Assembly: GCA_041397825.1 (NCBI GenBank)
Contig: JAWKVX010000002.1
Location: 62,001 to 126,000 of the forward strand
Length of the DNA stretch: 64,000 nt
Direction: 5' to 3'
DNA from: JANNSX01 sp041397825
GTDB taxonomy: Bacteria; Pseudomonadota; Alphaproteobacteria; Rhizobiales; Hyphomicrobiaceae
Shown here: one piece after another, positions 8,281 to 16,760 of the stretch
Position numbering within the stretch: the stretch's first letter is position 1
Layout of the letters: every line of letters starts with the position of its first letter
Translations under genes and position numbers: made by a program
The notes under the pieces: generated by a model
What the model saw: only the letters and a program-made list of their open reading frames with translations
What the model was told of the DNA's origin: nothing
Database searches by the model: none

Positions 8281-9903
8281 CTAGGGGCTAGCATGGTATT
8301 GTGATCTTGGCCCATCGGCTGCGCGTCCGTGGCGACAGCGGGCCGATTGCGCATCACCCCGATCCAGTATTTCATCATAGAGCTCGAACATCCGCTCCAT
8401 TTGTGAGAGCCAGCCGACCCTCATCGCCGCGCTTTCGCCCTTCCGCCGGCAGTTCTTCCGGAAGTCGGGATGACCTGACATCGCCGAAATTTTGGCAATG
8501 TACGGTGCCAGATCAACGTCTTCCTCGTCTGGAAAAAAGACGCCCTCGCCATATTGCTGGAGCACGCGGCGACGTTGGGGGATATCGCCGACCAGAACCG
8601 GCAACCCGGCAAACATCATCTCGAATAGCTTGTTTGGCAGTCCTACTTTCTGATTTCTGGTTCGCGCCACGGCCGGGATGACGCCGAAGCTTGCGGTCGA
8701 AATGTAGGTCGACACTGCATCGAACGGAACCGCAGCGACGAAATGTACCCGATCTGCGACGCCTAGATCCTTGCTCAGCTCGGTGAAATGTTCGATGAGC
8801 TCCGGCGTCTGCTTGCCGACCATGGCAAAATGCACCTTGGTCTCCGATTGCATTGCTTTGATGAAGCGCTCGAGCCCTCGGGTCACAGCCAGAACGCCCG
8901 TGTAGACAGCGAGCGGTATCTCCTCACCGAGCTTGAGATCGGATCGGAGGTCACGGTCGAAGCGGGCATTTGAATCAAAGCGGGGTGAGTTATAGATGAC
9001 GAGCGCTTGTCGACCATAGGAAGCACGAAGCTCGTCGGCCAGCTCCTCAGAGACGGTGACGATGCCACCGGCGTCGTGAATGTGTTGGCTCTCGATTGCG
9101 GTGATTGAGTCCCTAAACTCCGGATCGCTACGATCCCACCTGTGCGCACAAAGCTCGTGAACGTCATAGATGAACGGGCAACCCAGCGCGCTCGAAAGCT
9201 GAGCCGCTGAGGCGATGCAATCAGCGTCATGGCAATGGATGATATCCGGTTGAAACGCTTCAACCGCATTTTGATAGCGTCGCACGACAGCATTCACGAG
9301 GCGCAGGGCGGAATCGCTTTCCTCTGGCGACGCTCTCTTGTTGCCAATACCTTGCATGGCATTCATCACGTGCTCTTTTGGAGTAGCTCCGCCGATGCGC
9401 ATCTTGGCATTGATGCGTGAAGCCAGACGCCGGGAGCCCGCGGCAAACTCTTTGAGCGATGAATTGAGTGCACCCCTCACGCGATGCTTCAACTTCAGAC
9501 GCCCCTGCTCGAACGCAATCCAACGGTCACGAAGCAGGAAAGCAGCGACGAGCCGAGAGGTGTCGATCAGGTCCCTGTTCAAATCAGAGGCATATCTGCG
9601 CAACCGTCCAATACTCGAGTACGACGGAACGGCGGCATTGGCGTCGGCCGCCGACTTCGACGCGACATTTCGAAGCTCCTTGATCTGCCTTGGTAAGCGC
9701 CGGTAGACGACGCCGGAGATTTGCTCGATATCCGGCAGGTTGTTGGCCTTGACGGCGAACACGCATACGCGGAAGCCTCGCTGGGCGAGCGCCTCGGCGC
9801 CCTTGATTACCCGGCTGTCATACGTGCACGAGTTGTTGACCAGAATGGCAACCGATTTTCTCACATCTGTCGGAGTTGAAATGGTGGCGCGCGCCTGGTT
9901 CAT
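8281..9903 (-). CDS. Family 4-type glycosyltransferase with internal insertion
   Basis: 540-residue GT-B glycosyltransferase and first gene of the leftward glycan operon. The N terminus (VAILVNNSCTYDSRVIKGAE) parallels the 427-residue glycosyltransferase at the other end of the operon. A basic insertion of roughly 110 residues (about 105-215) splits the N-terminal domain, which resumes at FQPDIIHCHDADC. The donor-binding half carries LPNKLFEMMFAGLPVL. AAGGGCG precedes the ATG. The insertion is rich in Arg and Lys and may sit on the membrane surface. Like the next gene it is less GC-rich than the window as a whole, compatible with horizontal exchange of glycan genes. Donor and acceptor are unknown. 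Confidence 0.85.
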   Translation of the reverse strand: MNQARATISTPTDVRKSVAILVNNSCTYDSRVIKGAEALAQRGFRVCVFAVKANNLPDIEQISGVVYRRLPRQIKELRNVASKSAADANAAVPSYSSIGRLRRYASDLNRDLIDTSRLVAAFLLRDRWIAFEQGRLKLKHRVRGALNSSLKEFAAGSRRLASRINAKMRIGGATPKEHVMNAMQGIGNKRASPEESDSALRLVNAVVRRYQNAVEAFQPDIIHCHDADCIASAAQLSSALGCPFIYDVHELCAHRWDRSDPEFRDSITAIESQHIHDAGGIVTVSEELADELRASYGRQALVIYNSPRFDSNARFDRDLRSDLKLGEEIPLAVYTGVLAVTRGLERFIKAMQSETKVHFAMVGKQTPELIEHFTELSKDLGVADRVHFVAAVPFDAVSTYISTASFGVIPAVARTRNQKVGLPNKLFEMMFAGLPVLVGDIPQRRRVLQQYGEGVFFPDEEDVDLAPYIAKISAMSGHPDFRKNCRRKGESAAMRVGWLSQMERMFELYDEILDRGDAQSARCRHGRAADGPRSQYHASP

Positions 9904-10158
9904 CGATTCGCCCTTCTTCGACCGATGGTGTTGTAGTCCATTTGCAGCTTGTAAGTGAAGCAGTTTGGCCGCTCACTGTGGATGCTCGGAAATAGCTGCG
10001 CACAACCTCTGGAAAACCACGTCGGAAAAGGCTAGCTCTAGCTCAAGGCTGCGGGTGGCTTGCCAGCGGCCCAATGGTGTTTGACTGTCGCACAGTCGAC
10101 ACTGAGTATGCTGACCGTCTTGCGGATACGCGCCGGTTCTCTCCAAAGGGGCAGTGCA
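9904..10158. promoter_or_regulatory. Divergent intergenic region between the two glycan operons
   Basis: 255 bp separating the leftward operon (first gene starts at 9903) from the rightward operon (first gene starts at GTG 10159). Both operons must be transcribed from here unless read-through occurs. No clean -35/-10 pair or operator dyad was recognised by eye. Confidence 0.4.
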
Positions 10159-11145
10159 GTGCAGACAAATTTCGCTTTGATTGGGGCTGCCGGCTTCGTC
10201 GCGCCTCGGCACATGGCGGCGATCCGGGAGGTCGGGGGTGACCTCGTCGCGATCTACGATCCAAAAGATTCCGTCGGCACGATCGACAGCTATTTTCCTG
10301 CGAGTCACTTCTTCGTCGAGTTCGAGCGCTTCGATCGCTACATCGACCTCATGAAGCGCAGCGGGCACGCCATCGACTACATCTCGATCTGCTCCCCGAA
10401 CTACCTCCACGACGCTCACGTGCGCTATGCGCTGAGGACCGGCGCTCACGCAATTTGCGAGAAGCCCCTGGTGCTCAATCCCTGGAACATCGACGGCCTG
10501 GCGGAGCTCGAAGCGCAGACCGGCAAGCGCGTGAACACGATCTTGCAGCTTCGGCTGCATCCAGCCGTGCGTGCGTTGAAGGAGCGAGTCGACGCGGAGC
10601 CGCGAGGCAAGGTTCACAATGTCGACCTCGCCTACATCACCTCACGCGGCAACTGGTACTACGCCTCCTGGAAGGGTGACGAAGGCAAGTCGGGGGGCAT
10701 CGCCACGAATATCGGCGTCCATTTCTACGACATGCTGAGCTTCGTGTTCGGCGACCTCAAGACCAATGTCGTCCATCATCGCGCCATCGATTGCGCCGCC
10801 GGCTATCTCGAGTACGAGCGGGCCCGCGTGCGCTGGTTCCTGTCGATCAACGAGCGCGATCTGCCGGCATCGGTGAAAGAGAGGAAGCAGCGGACGTTCC
10901 GGTCCATCACGGTCGACGGCACGGAGATCGAGTTCTCGGAGGGGTTCACCGACCTGCACAAGGCGAGCTATCAGCGCATCGTCGAGGGGCAAGGATTTTC
11001 GATCGATCAGGCGCGGCCCTCGATCGAGACGGTCGCCGAGATCAGGACGGCGGCCATCGAGGCCGCGGGTGACAGGGCGCATCCGTTCCTCGAAGTGGCC
11101 CTCAAGGATTCCGAGGCGAGATATGTCGATGGCTGGCCAGCATAG
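10159..11145 (+). CDS. wlbA: UDP-N-acetyl-2-amino-2-deoxyglucuronate dehydrogenase (WlbA/WbpB)
   Basis: 328-residue Gfo/Idh/MocA oxidoreductase. It oxidises C3 of UDP-GlcNAcA to the 3-keto sugar with NAD, the step before amination. The opening FALIGAAGFVAPRHM, then DSYFPASHFFVEFERFDR, match WlbA/WbpB closely. The catalytic-domain EKP lies at 101-103, and His188 sits in the NIGVHFYD block. The start was set at GTG 10159 because AAAGGGG lies 6-9 bases upstream and the family begins just before FALIG. The next gene overlaps by 23 bp. It acts in the cytoplasm with the WbpE and WbpD products encoded next, towards UDP-2,3-diacetamido-2,3-dideoxy-glucuronate. Confidence 0.93.
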   Translation: MQTNFALIGAAGFVAPRHMAAIREVGGDLVAIYDPKDSVGTIDSYFPASHFFVEFERFDRYIDLMKRSGHAIDYISICSPNYLHDAHVRYALRTGAHAICEKPLVLNPWNIDGLAELEAQTGKRVNTILQLRLHPAVRALKERVDAEPRGKVHNVDLAYITSRGNWYYASWKGDEGKSGGIATNIGVHFYDMLSFVFGDLKTNVVHHRAIDCAAGYLEYERARVRWFLSINERDLPASVKERKQRTFRSITVDGTEIEFSEGFTDLHKASYQRIVEGQGFSIDQARPSIETVAEIRTAAIEAAGDRAHPFLEVALKDSEARYVDGWPA

Positions 11146-11740
11146 TCCGTCGGCGCAGATGCGCGAGGACAGCCGGTTTCCGGGCGTGCTGATCCACGAG
11201 AGCGCTTACATCGACGAGGACTGCAGGATCGGCTCCGGAACACGGATCTGGCACTTCTCCCACATATTGAAGGGTTGTGTGATCGGGTCGGGCTGCTCCA
11301 TCGGTCAGAATGTGATGATCGGGCCGACGGTGACGATCGGCAATGGCTGCAAGATCCAGAACAATGTCAGCCTGTACGATGGCATCGAGCTCGGAGACTA
11401 CGTCTTCTGCGGGCCGTCGGCGGTGTTCACAAATGTCAACAATCCGCGCGCGGAGATCAATCGGAAGAACGCGTTCCTGAAGACCCCCGTTGGGCGCGGC
11501 GCTTCGATCGGCGCCAACGCCACCATCGTCTGCGGCCACGAGCTGGGCGAGTATTGTTTCATTGCCGCTGGCGCGGTTGTCACACGGGACGTTCCCGCCT
11601 ATGCGTTGATGGCGGGCGTGCCCGCGCGACGAATCGGCTGGATCAGCCAGCGGGGGGTCAGACTGGGTCCCGATCTGGTCTGCGCGGAGGACGGTTCCCG
11701 CTACAGGGAGACGGCAGATGGGCGCCTTGAGCGCAGCTGA
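11123..11740 (+). CDS. wbpD: UDP-2-acetamido-3-amino-2,3-dideoxy-glucuronate N-acetyltransferase (WbpD/WlbB)
   Basis: 205-residue left-handed beta-helix acetyltransferase that moves an acetyl group from acetyl-CoA to the 3-amino group of the sugar nucleotide. Hexapeptide repeats run from about residue 25 to 170. FTNVNNPRAEINRK is the characteristic WbpD/WlbB segment, and the family C-terminal GVPARRIGW is present. The ATG at 11123 was chosen because GAGGCGAG lies just upstream; in-frame ATGs at 11129 and 11159 are alternatives. It overlaps wlbA by 23 bp and the aminotransferase gene by 23 bp, so the three are translationally linked. Given the LpxD-like acyltransferase encoded in the divergent operon, an acyl donor other than acetyl-CoA should not be excluded. 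Confidence 0.9.
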   Translation: MSMAGQHSPSAQMREDSRFPGVLIHESAYIDEDCRIGSGTRIWHFSHILKGCVIGSGCSIGQNVMIGPTVTIGNGCKIQNNVSLYDGIELGDYVFCGPSAVFTNVNNPRAEINRKNAFLKTPVGRGASIGANATIVCGHELGEYCFIAAGAVVTRDVPAYALMAGVPARRIGWISQRGVRLGPDLVCAEDGSRYRETADGRLERS

Positions 11741-12893
11741 TGGCGGGGTTGTCGTGGCGCCGACCAACAAGATTGCTTTCATCGACCTCAAAGCCCAGCA
11801 GGAGCGCATCAGGCCGGAGCTCGAGCGCGCCATGCGAAAGGTGCTCGATCACGGCCAGTACATCATGGGTCCCGAGGTGGAGTCCCTGGAGGATGGCCTC
11901 AGGGCCTTTGCGGGTGCTCGCCATGCCATCAGCTGCGCGAGCGGCACCGACGCGCTCCTGATGGTGCTCATGGCCCGGGGCATCGGTCCTGGCGATGCGG
12001 TGATCTGCCCCGGCTTCACCTATACGGCGACGCCAGAGGTGATCGCGCTCCTCGGGGCGACGCCGGTTTTTGCCGACGTCGATGCTACGACGTTCAATCT
12101 CGACCCTTCCCAGCTACAGAGCGCGATTGACGCGGCACGGTCGAGCGGATTGGAGCCCAAGGCCGTGATCGCCGTCGATCTGTTCGGCCAGCCGGCCGAC
12201 TATTCTGCTCTGACAGCCATCGCCGAGGCCAACGGGCTCTTTGTCCTCGCGGACGCGGCCCAGAGTTTCGGTGCCTCGATCGCCGATCGGCGTGTCGGCA
12301 CGTTTGGAGTGGCGACGGCGACCAGCTTCTTTCCGGCCAAGCCCCTCGGCTGCTACGGTGATGGCGGGGCTATTCTGACAGACGACGATGATCTTGCCGA
12401 GGCCCTGCGATCGATCCGCCAGCATGGCAAGGGGCACAGCAAGTACGATATCGTCCGCGTCGGCATCAATGGCCGGCTCGACACGCTGCAGGCTGCGGTT
12501 CTGCTCGAGAAGCTCAGGATTTTCCCCGATGAGCTCGAGCGTCGGCAGGCGATCGCGATTCGGTATGCCGGCGGGCTAGCTGGGCATGTCGAGTGTCCCC
12601 AGGTCCCCACATCCTACCGGTCGGCCTGGGCCCAATATACGGTGATCGTGCCCCAGCAGCGCGATGAGATCATGAGAGACCTGGCGGCGCTCGGCGTCCC
12701 AACCCAGGTCTACTACCCGAAGTCCTTGAATCGGCAGACCGCCTACCAGTCCTACCCGGTTGCAAGCTCCGGCTTGCCGGTCGCGGAGCGACTGCCTGAC
12801 CACGTCATCAGTCTGCCCATGCATCCCTATCTGACCGAGGCCGACCAATCGTACATCATCGAGGCTGTGAGAAAGGTCGTGGTCGCTCTTTGA
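11718..12893 (+). CDS. wbpE: UDP-2-acetamido-2-deoxy-3-oxo-glucuronate aminotransferase (WbpE/WlbC)
   Basis: 391-residue DegT/DnrJ/EryC1 sugar aminotransferase. It aminates the 3-keto group made by WlbA using glutamate and pyridoxal phosphate. The internal-aldimine lysine is Lys208 in FFPAKPLGCYGDGGA. The phosphate-binding ASGTDAL (74-80), the aspartate in LADAAQSFGA and the NGRLDTLQAA loop are all family landmarks. The start overlaps the end of wbpD; the real start could be one of several codons before IAFIDLKAQQ (residue 19). The terminal TGA overlaps the TTG proposed for the next glycosyltransferase. Order wlbA-wbpD-wbpE fits the diamino-uronic acid pathway known from Pseudomonas and Bordetella. 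Confidence 0.93.
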   Translation: MGALSAADGGVVVAPTNKIAFIDLKAQQERIRPELERAMRKVLDHGQYIMGPEVESLEDGLRAFAGARHAISCASGTDALLMVLMARGIGPGDAVICPGFTYTATPEVIALLGATPVFADVDATTFNLDPSQLQSAIDAARSSGLEPKAVIAVDLFGQPADYSALTAIAEANGLFVLADAAQSFGASIADRRVGTFGVATATSFFPAKPLGCYGDGGAILTDDDDLAEALRSIRQHGKGHSKYDIVRVGINGRLDTLQAAVLLEKLRIFPDELERRQAIAIRYAGGLAGHVECPQVPTSYRSAWAQYTVIVPQQRDEIMRDLAALGVPTQVYYPKSLNRQTAYQSYPVASSGLPVAERLPDHVISLPMHPYLTEADQSYIIEAVRKVVVAL

Positions 12894-14614
12894 AATCGAG
12901 CGAACTCGAGGCGAAGCTCACAGCAGGGACCATGGCGGGCGTGCCGAAGACAAAGGAAGCACCTCCCTCGGCGGCCAGCACGCGTCGCATGCTCGTCCGG
13001 GAGGCGTGGCAAGCCTTTTTTCGACGTGCGCGCGTTGATTGCGAGCCCATCGAAGGGGCCGACATGGCCGCTTTCGACTTGTGGCTATTGCCGAAGCCGG
13101 GGATTTTGGTCGCGGCCTGGGATCCCTCGGCTGGCGACTGGCGATCGGCAACGATGCTATCGGCCTGCGCGGCTGCCGGCAAAAAGGCTGGCAGGCGCCT
13201 GCTCGCTTCACCGGGCGCGCCCGGCGGGTCGGACATACTGTTTTTTTCCGAAGGCGAGGTCGCGAGCGGAGACGACGGGCAGCCCCAGGGGTTCGCAGCG
13301 ATTCTGGATCGCGGACGCGGCATCCGCTTCGTGCCGGCATCGGCCGCGGCGAGGGGCGCCGCCGACGGCACTATCATTTGCGCCGCGAGTGGACCGCCGC
13401 CAACTCTCCGGCGCCGTTGTGTCATGGTCAATCTCGTCGACTGGCGATCGCTGGCGAGCGGGAGTGCGCAGCATCAGCTTGGTCTGTTTCGCGCCTGGAC
13501 GCGGTCGGGCTACGAGGTCAGGATGATAGCCCCGCGTCCTCCTGAGTCCGCTAGCCTTCCATCGGATCTCAGGGCCGCTGCAAGGTTCTCCCCAAGCTTT
13601 CGCCGTCTCCGTTTGCCCAGTTCCCTGGATACGCTGGCGCAAATTGTGGAGCTTGTCATACTGCGGCTCACCTGGAAGCCCGACATTGTTTTCTCTCGCG
13701 TCAACTCGTTGACGGCTCTGCTGGTGGCTGCGTGCCGGCTGATGGGGCTCAGGGTGATCATCGACCACAATGGCTGGCTGGCAAAGGAACGACGGCAGGC
13801 GGGTGGAAGCCGGATACTGGCCTGGCTCGAGGAAAGATCGCAGGTGGCCGCCGCCAAGTGGGCGAGTGGGTCTCGCTGTGTGACACGCGGCATGGCCGAG
13901 GCCTTGAGCGAGCGCGGTGTTTCACGCGGCCGGCTCTGCGCCATCGGCAATGGCACGGATACAGAGGAATTCCGGCCGATGGATCGCCGGGCCGCCCTGT
14001 CGGCCTTCGGGCTGAGCAGAGAACGAGATTATGTCGGCTTTCTCGGCAATGTCGTGCCTTGGCATCGGGTGGATGTTGCCATCTCTGCCTTTGCCAGAAT
14101 CGCTGCCGAATTCCCCAGACTCGATTTCCTGATCTTCGGCGACGGGCCATCGGTGGTGGACCTGAAACAGCAGGCGAAGGACGCCGGCCTTGCCGATCGC
14201 GTCATCTTCATGGGGCGGGTCGAATCCGACCGTGCCAATGAGGCCATCAACTGTTTCACCCTGGGCGTTGTGCCGCTGACGCTGCAGCGTGACACGGCTT
14301 TCGGCTACTCGCCGGTCAAAATCCGGGACTACGCGGCCGCTGGTTGCCCCGTGCTGACGGGTGCCGTACCCGATAATCTGGAGTTGGACGGAATTGGCTG
14401 GCTCTTCACGCATGCGCCGGACGATGCGAGCGAGATGGCCGCGCAATTGCGGGCGTTGTTCGAGCGGCCTGAGCGTCTCAGGGCGGGAGCGGAGCTTGCA
14501 CGCGCCTATGCGGTCGCAAATTTTGACTGGGACGAGATCGGCGATCGAATCCTCCGCCAGCTGGACCCCGTTGCCTTCGCGCCGAAGCCGCCGGACGATC
14601 AGCGCACCCTTTGA
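12890..14614 (+). CDS. Glycosyltransferase family 4 protein with unknown N-terminal domain
   Basis: Up to 574 residues. The GT-B fold begins only around residue 178 (RRCVMVNLVDWRSLASGSAQ) and continues to the end, with KIRDYAAAGCPVLTG as the donor-binding Glu/Asp loop region and FLIFGDGPSVVDLKQ in the second Rossmann domain. The first ~175 residues form a separate domain that I do not recognise; it holds alternating hydrophobic strands such as FDLWLLPKPGILVAAW and ILFFSEGEV. The TTG start overlaps the previous stop; an ATG at 12932 with AGCAGGG just upstream is a strong alternative. It is the last gene of the rightward operon, followed by a hairpin terminator. It probably transfers the diamino-uronic acid or the next sugar. 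Confidence 0.8.
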   Translation: MKSSELEAKLTAGTMAGVPKTKEAPPSAASTRRMLVREAWQAFFRRARVDCEPIEGADMAAFDLWLLPKPGILVAAWDPSAGDWRSATMLSACAAAGKKAGRRLLASPGAPGGSDILFFSEGEVASGDDGQPQGFAAILDRGRGIRFVPASAAARGAADGTIICAASGPPPTLRRRCVMVNLVDWRSLASGSAQHQLGLFRAWTRSGYEVRMIAPRPPESASLPSDLRAAARFSPSFRRLRLPSSLDTLAQIVELVILRLTWKPDIVFSRVNSLTALLVAACRLMGLRVIIDHNGWLAKERRQAGGSRILAWLEERSQVAAAKWASGSRCVTRGMAEALSERGVSRGRLCAIGNGTDTEEFRPMDRRAALSAFGLSRERDYVGFLGNVVPWHRVDVAISAFARIAAEFPRLDFLIFGDGPSVVDLKQQAKDAGLADRVIFMGRVESDRANEAINCFTLGVVPLTLQRDTAFGYSPVKIRDYAAAGCPVLTGAVPDNLELDGIGWLFTHAPDDASEMAAQLRALFERPERLRAGAELARAYAVANFDWDEIGDRILRQLDPVAFAPKPPDDQRTL

Positions 14615-14627
14615 CGAGCCGACAGAA

Positions 14628-14658
14628 CCGGCATGCGATCCCGCACATCGCATGCCGG
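14628..14658. terminator. Bidirectional hairpin terminator
   Basis: Perfect 12-bp inverted repeat CCGGCATGCGAT / ATCGCATGCCGG around a 7-base loop. It lies between the convergent ends of the glycosyltransferase gene (14614) and hsp20 (14684). There is no strong T-run, so termination efficiency is uncertain. Confidence 0.7.
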
Positions 14659-14683
14659 CTCTTCTCGCCACCGCACGCTGAGC

Positions 14684-15178
14684 TCAGCTCTCCGTCCGGA
14701 CTGCGATCTTGCGCGAGCGCTTGCTCGCTTCGGGCGATTTCGGCATGACGACGGTCAGCACACCGTTCTTGAAGTCGGCGGCGACCTTGTCGGTGACGAC
14801 TTCCGCAGGGAGCGCGAAGCGCCGCTCGAAGGCACCGTAGCTCCGCTCGATGTGATGATAGTGCCGCCCTTCCTTCTCGTCCTTCTCCTCTTTCTCGGCT
14901 CGTTTCTCACCCTTGATGATGAGCGCGTCGCCTTGAAGCGTCACCTCGACATCCTTCTCCTCGACACCCGGCAGCTCGGCTGTGATCCGGATATCCTTGT
15001 CGCTCTCGCTCACGTCGATGCGGGGTGCCAGGAGTCCACTCTCCCGTGCTCCGGTGCGCTCGGGAACGTGTCGCGCCCAGTCGCTGAACAGATCGTCCAT
15101 TTGCTTGCGCATGGCAAAGAAAGGATCGCCATCGCGATGCTCCGGCCACAACGCCGGCAGCCATGACCTCGAAGCCAT
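14684..15178 (-). CDS. Small heat-shock protein, Hsp20/alpha-crystallin family
   Basis: 164-residue holdase chaperone. The alpha-crystallin domain runs from about residue 50 to 150: APRIDVSESDKDIRITAELP opens it, and FKNGVLTVVMPKS contains the conserved G-x-L strand. A highly charged loop (KRAEKEEKDEKEGRHYH) replaces the usual beta5-6 loop. The N-terminal MDDLFSDWARH is typical of the branch found in oxygen- and stress-responsive clusters of alphaproteobacteria. GAGGTGAAG precedes the ATG. A perfect FNR/FixK box lies about 103-116 bp upstream, which suggests induction at low oxygen rather than, or besides, heat. It is monocistronic and convergent with the glycan operon. Confidence 0.95.
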   Translation of the reverse strand: MASRSWLPALWPEHRDGDPFFAMRKQMDDLFSDWARHVPERTGARESGLLAPRIDVSESDKDIRITAELPGVEEKDVEVTLQGDALIIKGEKRAEKEEKDEKEGRHYHHIERSYGAFERRFALPAEVVTDKVAADFKNGVLTVVMPKSPEASKRSRKIAVRTES

Positions 15179-15252
15179 GTCTTCACCTCTCTCATTTGGA
15201 TTCGCAGCCTGTCACTCGGCCACTCGTGCCCAAGCTCCTGCCGCATGCATGA

Positions 15253-15294
15253 CATGTAGTGCGCGGTCGCGCATATGCCATTGATCGCAATCAA
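15253..15294 (-). promoter_or_regulatory. FNR/FixK-type promoter of hsp20
   Basis: TTGATCGCAATCAA at 15281-15294 is a perfect TTGAT-N4-ATCAA palindrome, the consensus for FNR/FixK/Anr regulators. On the minus strand a TACATG (15253-15258) lies where the -10 would be if the box is centred at -41.5. The rest of the 354-bp gap from 15179 to 15532 shows no gene. Confidence 0.7.
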
Positions 15295-15532
15295 GCCCGA
15301 GTGTCGGGCGCGCGGCGTCGGGCCGCCGACGCCGGTCGAGGCTTACGGATCGGACTGCCCTTGGAGTAAGAGCCGAGCGCTGCCTGGCTTGAGGTCAGTC
15401 TGTCTGGCTCTTCTCGTGGTTGGCCCGCCGGAGGCGGCAGTCGTTCCCTGTTCCGAAGTGATCACAGCTGACCGAGTGCGGGCCATGACCGGATGTTGCC
15501 GTGAGCCCGCTAGAGCAGCGATCGAGTGCGTC

Positions 15533-16474
15533 TCAGACTGTTCGTGCCCCGTCCATGTCGTCGAGCATGGCCACGAGACTCGGCGCTTGTCGGCGCTCCT
15601 TCTCGCCTCGCCCGGGCGACGGGGGCGCACCGAGTGGCGGGTTGCTGCCGGCCTGCCAGGCGTCGCCGCGTTGCGTCCAGCCTTCCGAGATGGCGCGTCG
15701 CTCGACCACCGTCAAACCGGAGGCAACCGGTCGGTCCTTCGACACGGCGACGTGCTTGGCAGCACTGTCTGGAAGCACAAACCCTGTCACCCCGTCGATG
15801 TACTCGCGCGAGGAGAACAGGACGAGGATCATGCTCGAGAGAATGTGCACGTTGTTGCGCACGATGGTCGAGATGCCATCGATCAGTTCCATCAGATCCT
15901 CGGCCCGGCGTCCGCCGTTCTTCAGCTTGTGGGCCATGAGCTTCTCGAGAGAGATCAATGTCAGCATCAGGCCGGTCTGCCGCTCGGTGCCCTCGTCGAG
16001 TTCGACGAGCTTTATCTCGATGCGCGAGTCACGCAACAAGTTCACACACTGCTGATCGACGCCGGCGACGACACTGTTCAAGTGGTCGACGAGCTGCGCC
16101 ACCATGCGGTGGACTTTGCTGTGATCGACGGGCTCGCCATGCGACAGCACGGCATTGATCTGTGCGCGGGCATCGGCCAGGCGCTTTTCGACTCCGTCCA
16201 GCGCGCTGACAGCCGCTGCGAGCGTGTAGATATTGCTCTCCATCCGGCGAACGCTGTCGTCGTATTGGCGCTGCAGCGCGGGGGCACGCTCGAAGCGGCG
16301 AGGCGCCGGCTTGGTTGCCTGACCGTAGGCCATGACGGGTGAGGGTGGCGGTGGCGGGGCGACAGACCGCTCGCGCACGGCCGCCTCGACATCGCAAATT
16401 CGCAAGTGCTCCGGCGTCTCCACACGCGTGGCGCCCTTGCCCCAGAGTGACAACCGATTGAAATCAAAACGCAC
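15533..16474 (-). CDS. Hypothetical helical protein
   Basis: 313-residue protein of unknown function with no signal peptide and no membrane segment. A proline tract (PPPPPSP) near residues 40-46 separates a short N-terminal region from a long helical middle (about 65-230) with heptad-like leucines (QLVDHLNSVVAGVDQQCVNLL, which is broken here only for description). The C terminus is Pro- and Arg-rich and probably disordered. The start was set at GTG 16474 because GGGAGGG lies five bases upstream; an in-frame GTG at 16519 has no good ribosome site. It is divergent from the membrane-anchored protein gene at 16761. I cannot assign a function; the antisense frame over it looks like a shadow because its composition is not protein-like. 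Confidence 0.6.
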   Translation of the reverse strand: MRFDFNRLSLWGKGATRVETPEHLRICDVEAAVRERSVAPPPPPSPVMAYGQATKPAPRRFERAPALQRQYDDSVRRMESNIYTLAAAVSALDGVEKRLADARAQINAVLSHGEPVDHSKVHRMVAQLVDHLNSVVAGVDQQCVNLLRDSRIEIKLVELDEGTERQTGLMLTLISLEKLMAHKLKNGGRRAEDLMELIDGISTIVRNNVHILSSMILVLFSSREYIDGVTGFVLPDSAAKHVAVSKDRPVASGLTVVERRAISEGWTQRGDAWQAGSNPPLGAPPSPGRGEKERRQAPSLVAMLDDMDGARTV

Positions 16475-16760
16475 GCTACCCTCCCGACGCAGTACCAACG
16501 GATCCGTTTGCAAATTCACACCGAGAATCCGGCATCATTGCGATGATGGGTCGCTGTTTGTTGGTCCGCAAAAGTCATAACGAGTGCGCCATATCAATGA
16601 CACCGGAAGGTGCGAGCGAAATTTACTTTCGGGGGATGACGCTGGCGCTTTGCGCGGCGGTATCGCATATGCATAGTGACCTTGATCGGCTGCGAGCGCT
16701 GGCGGGCTGCGCGAGACGCCGATCGCTGACCGGCTGCCCAAAGTAGTGAGTAGCAAGGGC

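Noticed and set aside
12890..14614. Idea that the glycosyltransferase is two genes joined by a frameshift.
   Set aside because: The frame is open throughout and no second start with a good ribosome site exists near residue 178.
15275..16342. 355-codon plus-strand frame opposite the hypothetical helical protein.
   Set aside because: No ribosome site or motif. The minus-strand frame has a strong GGGAGGG before its start and better protein-like composition.
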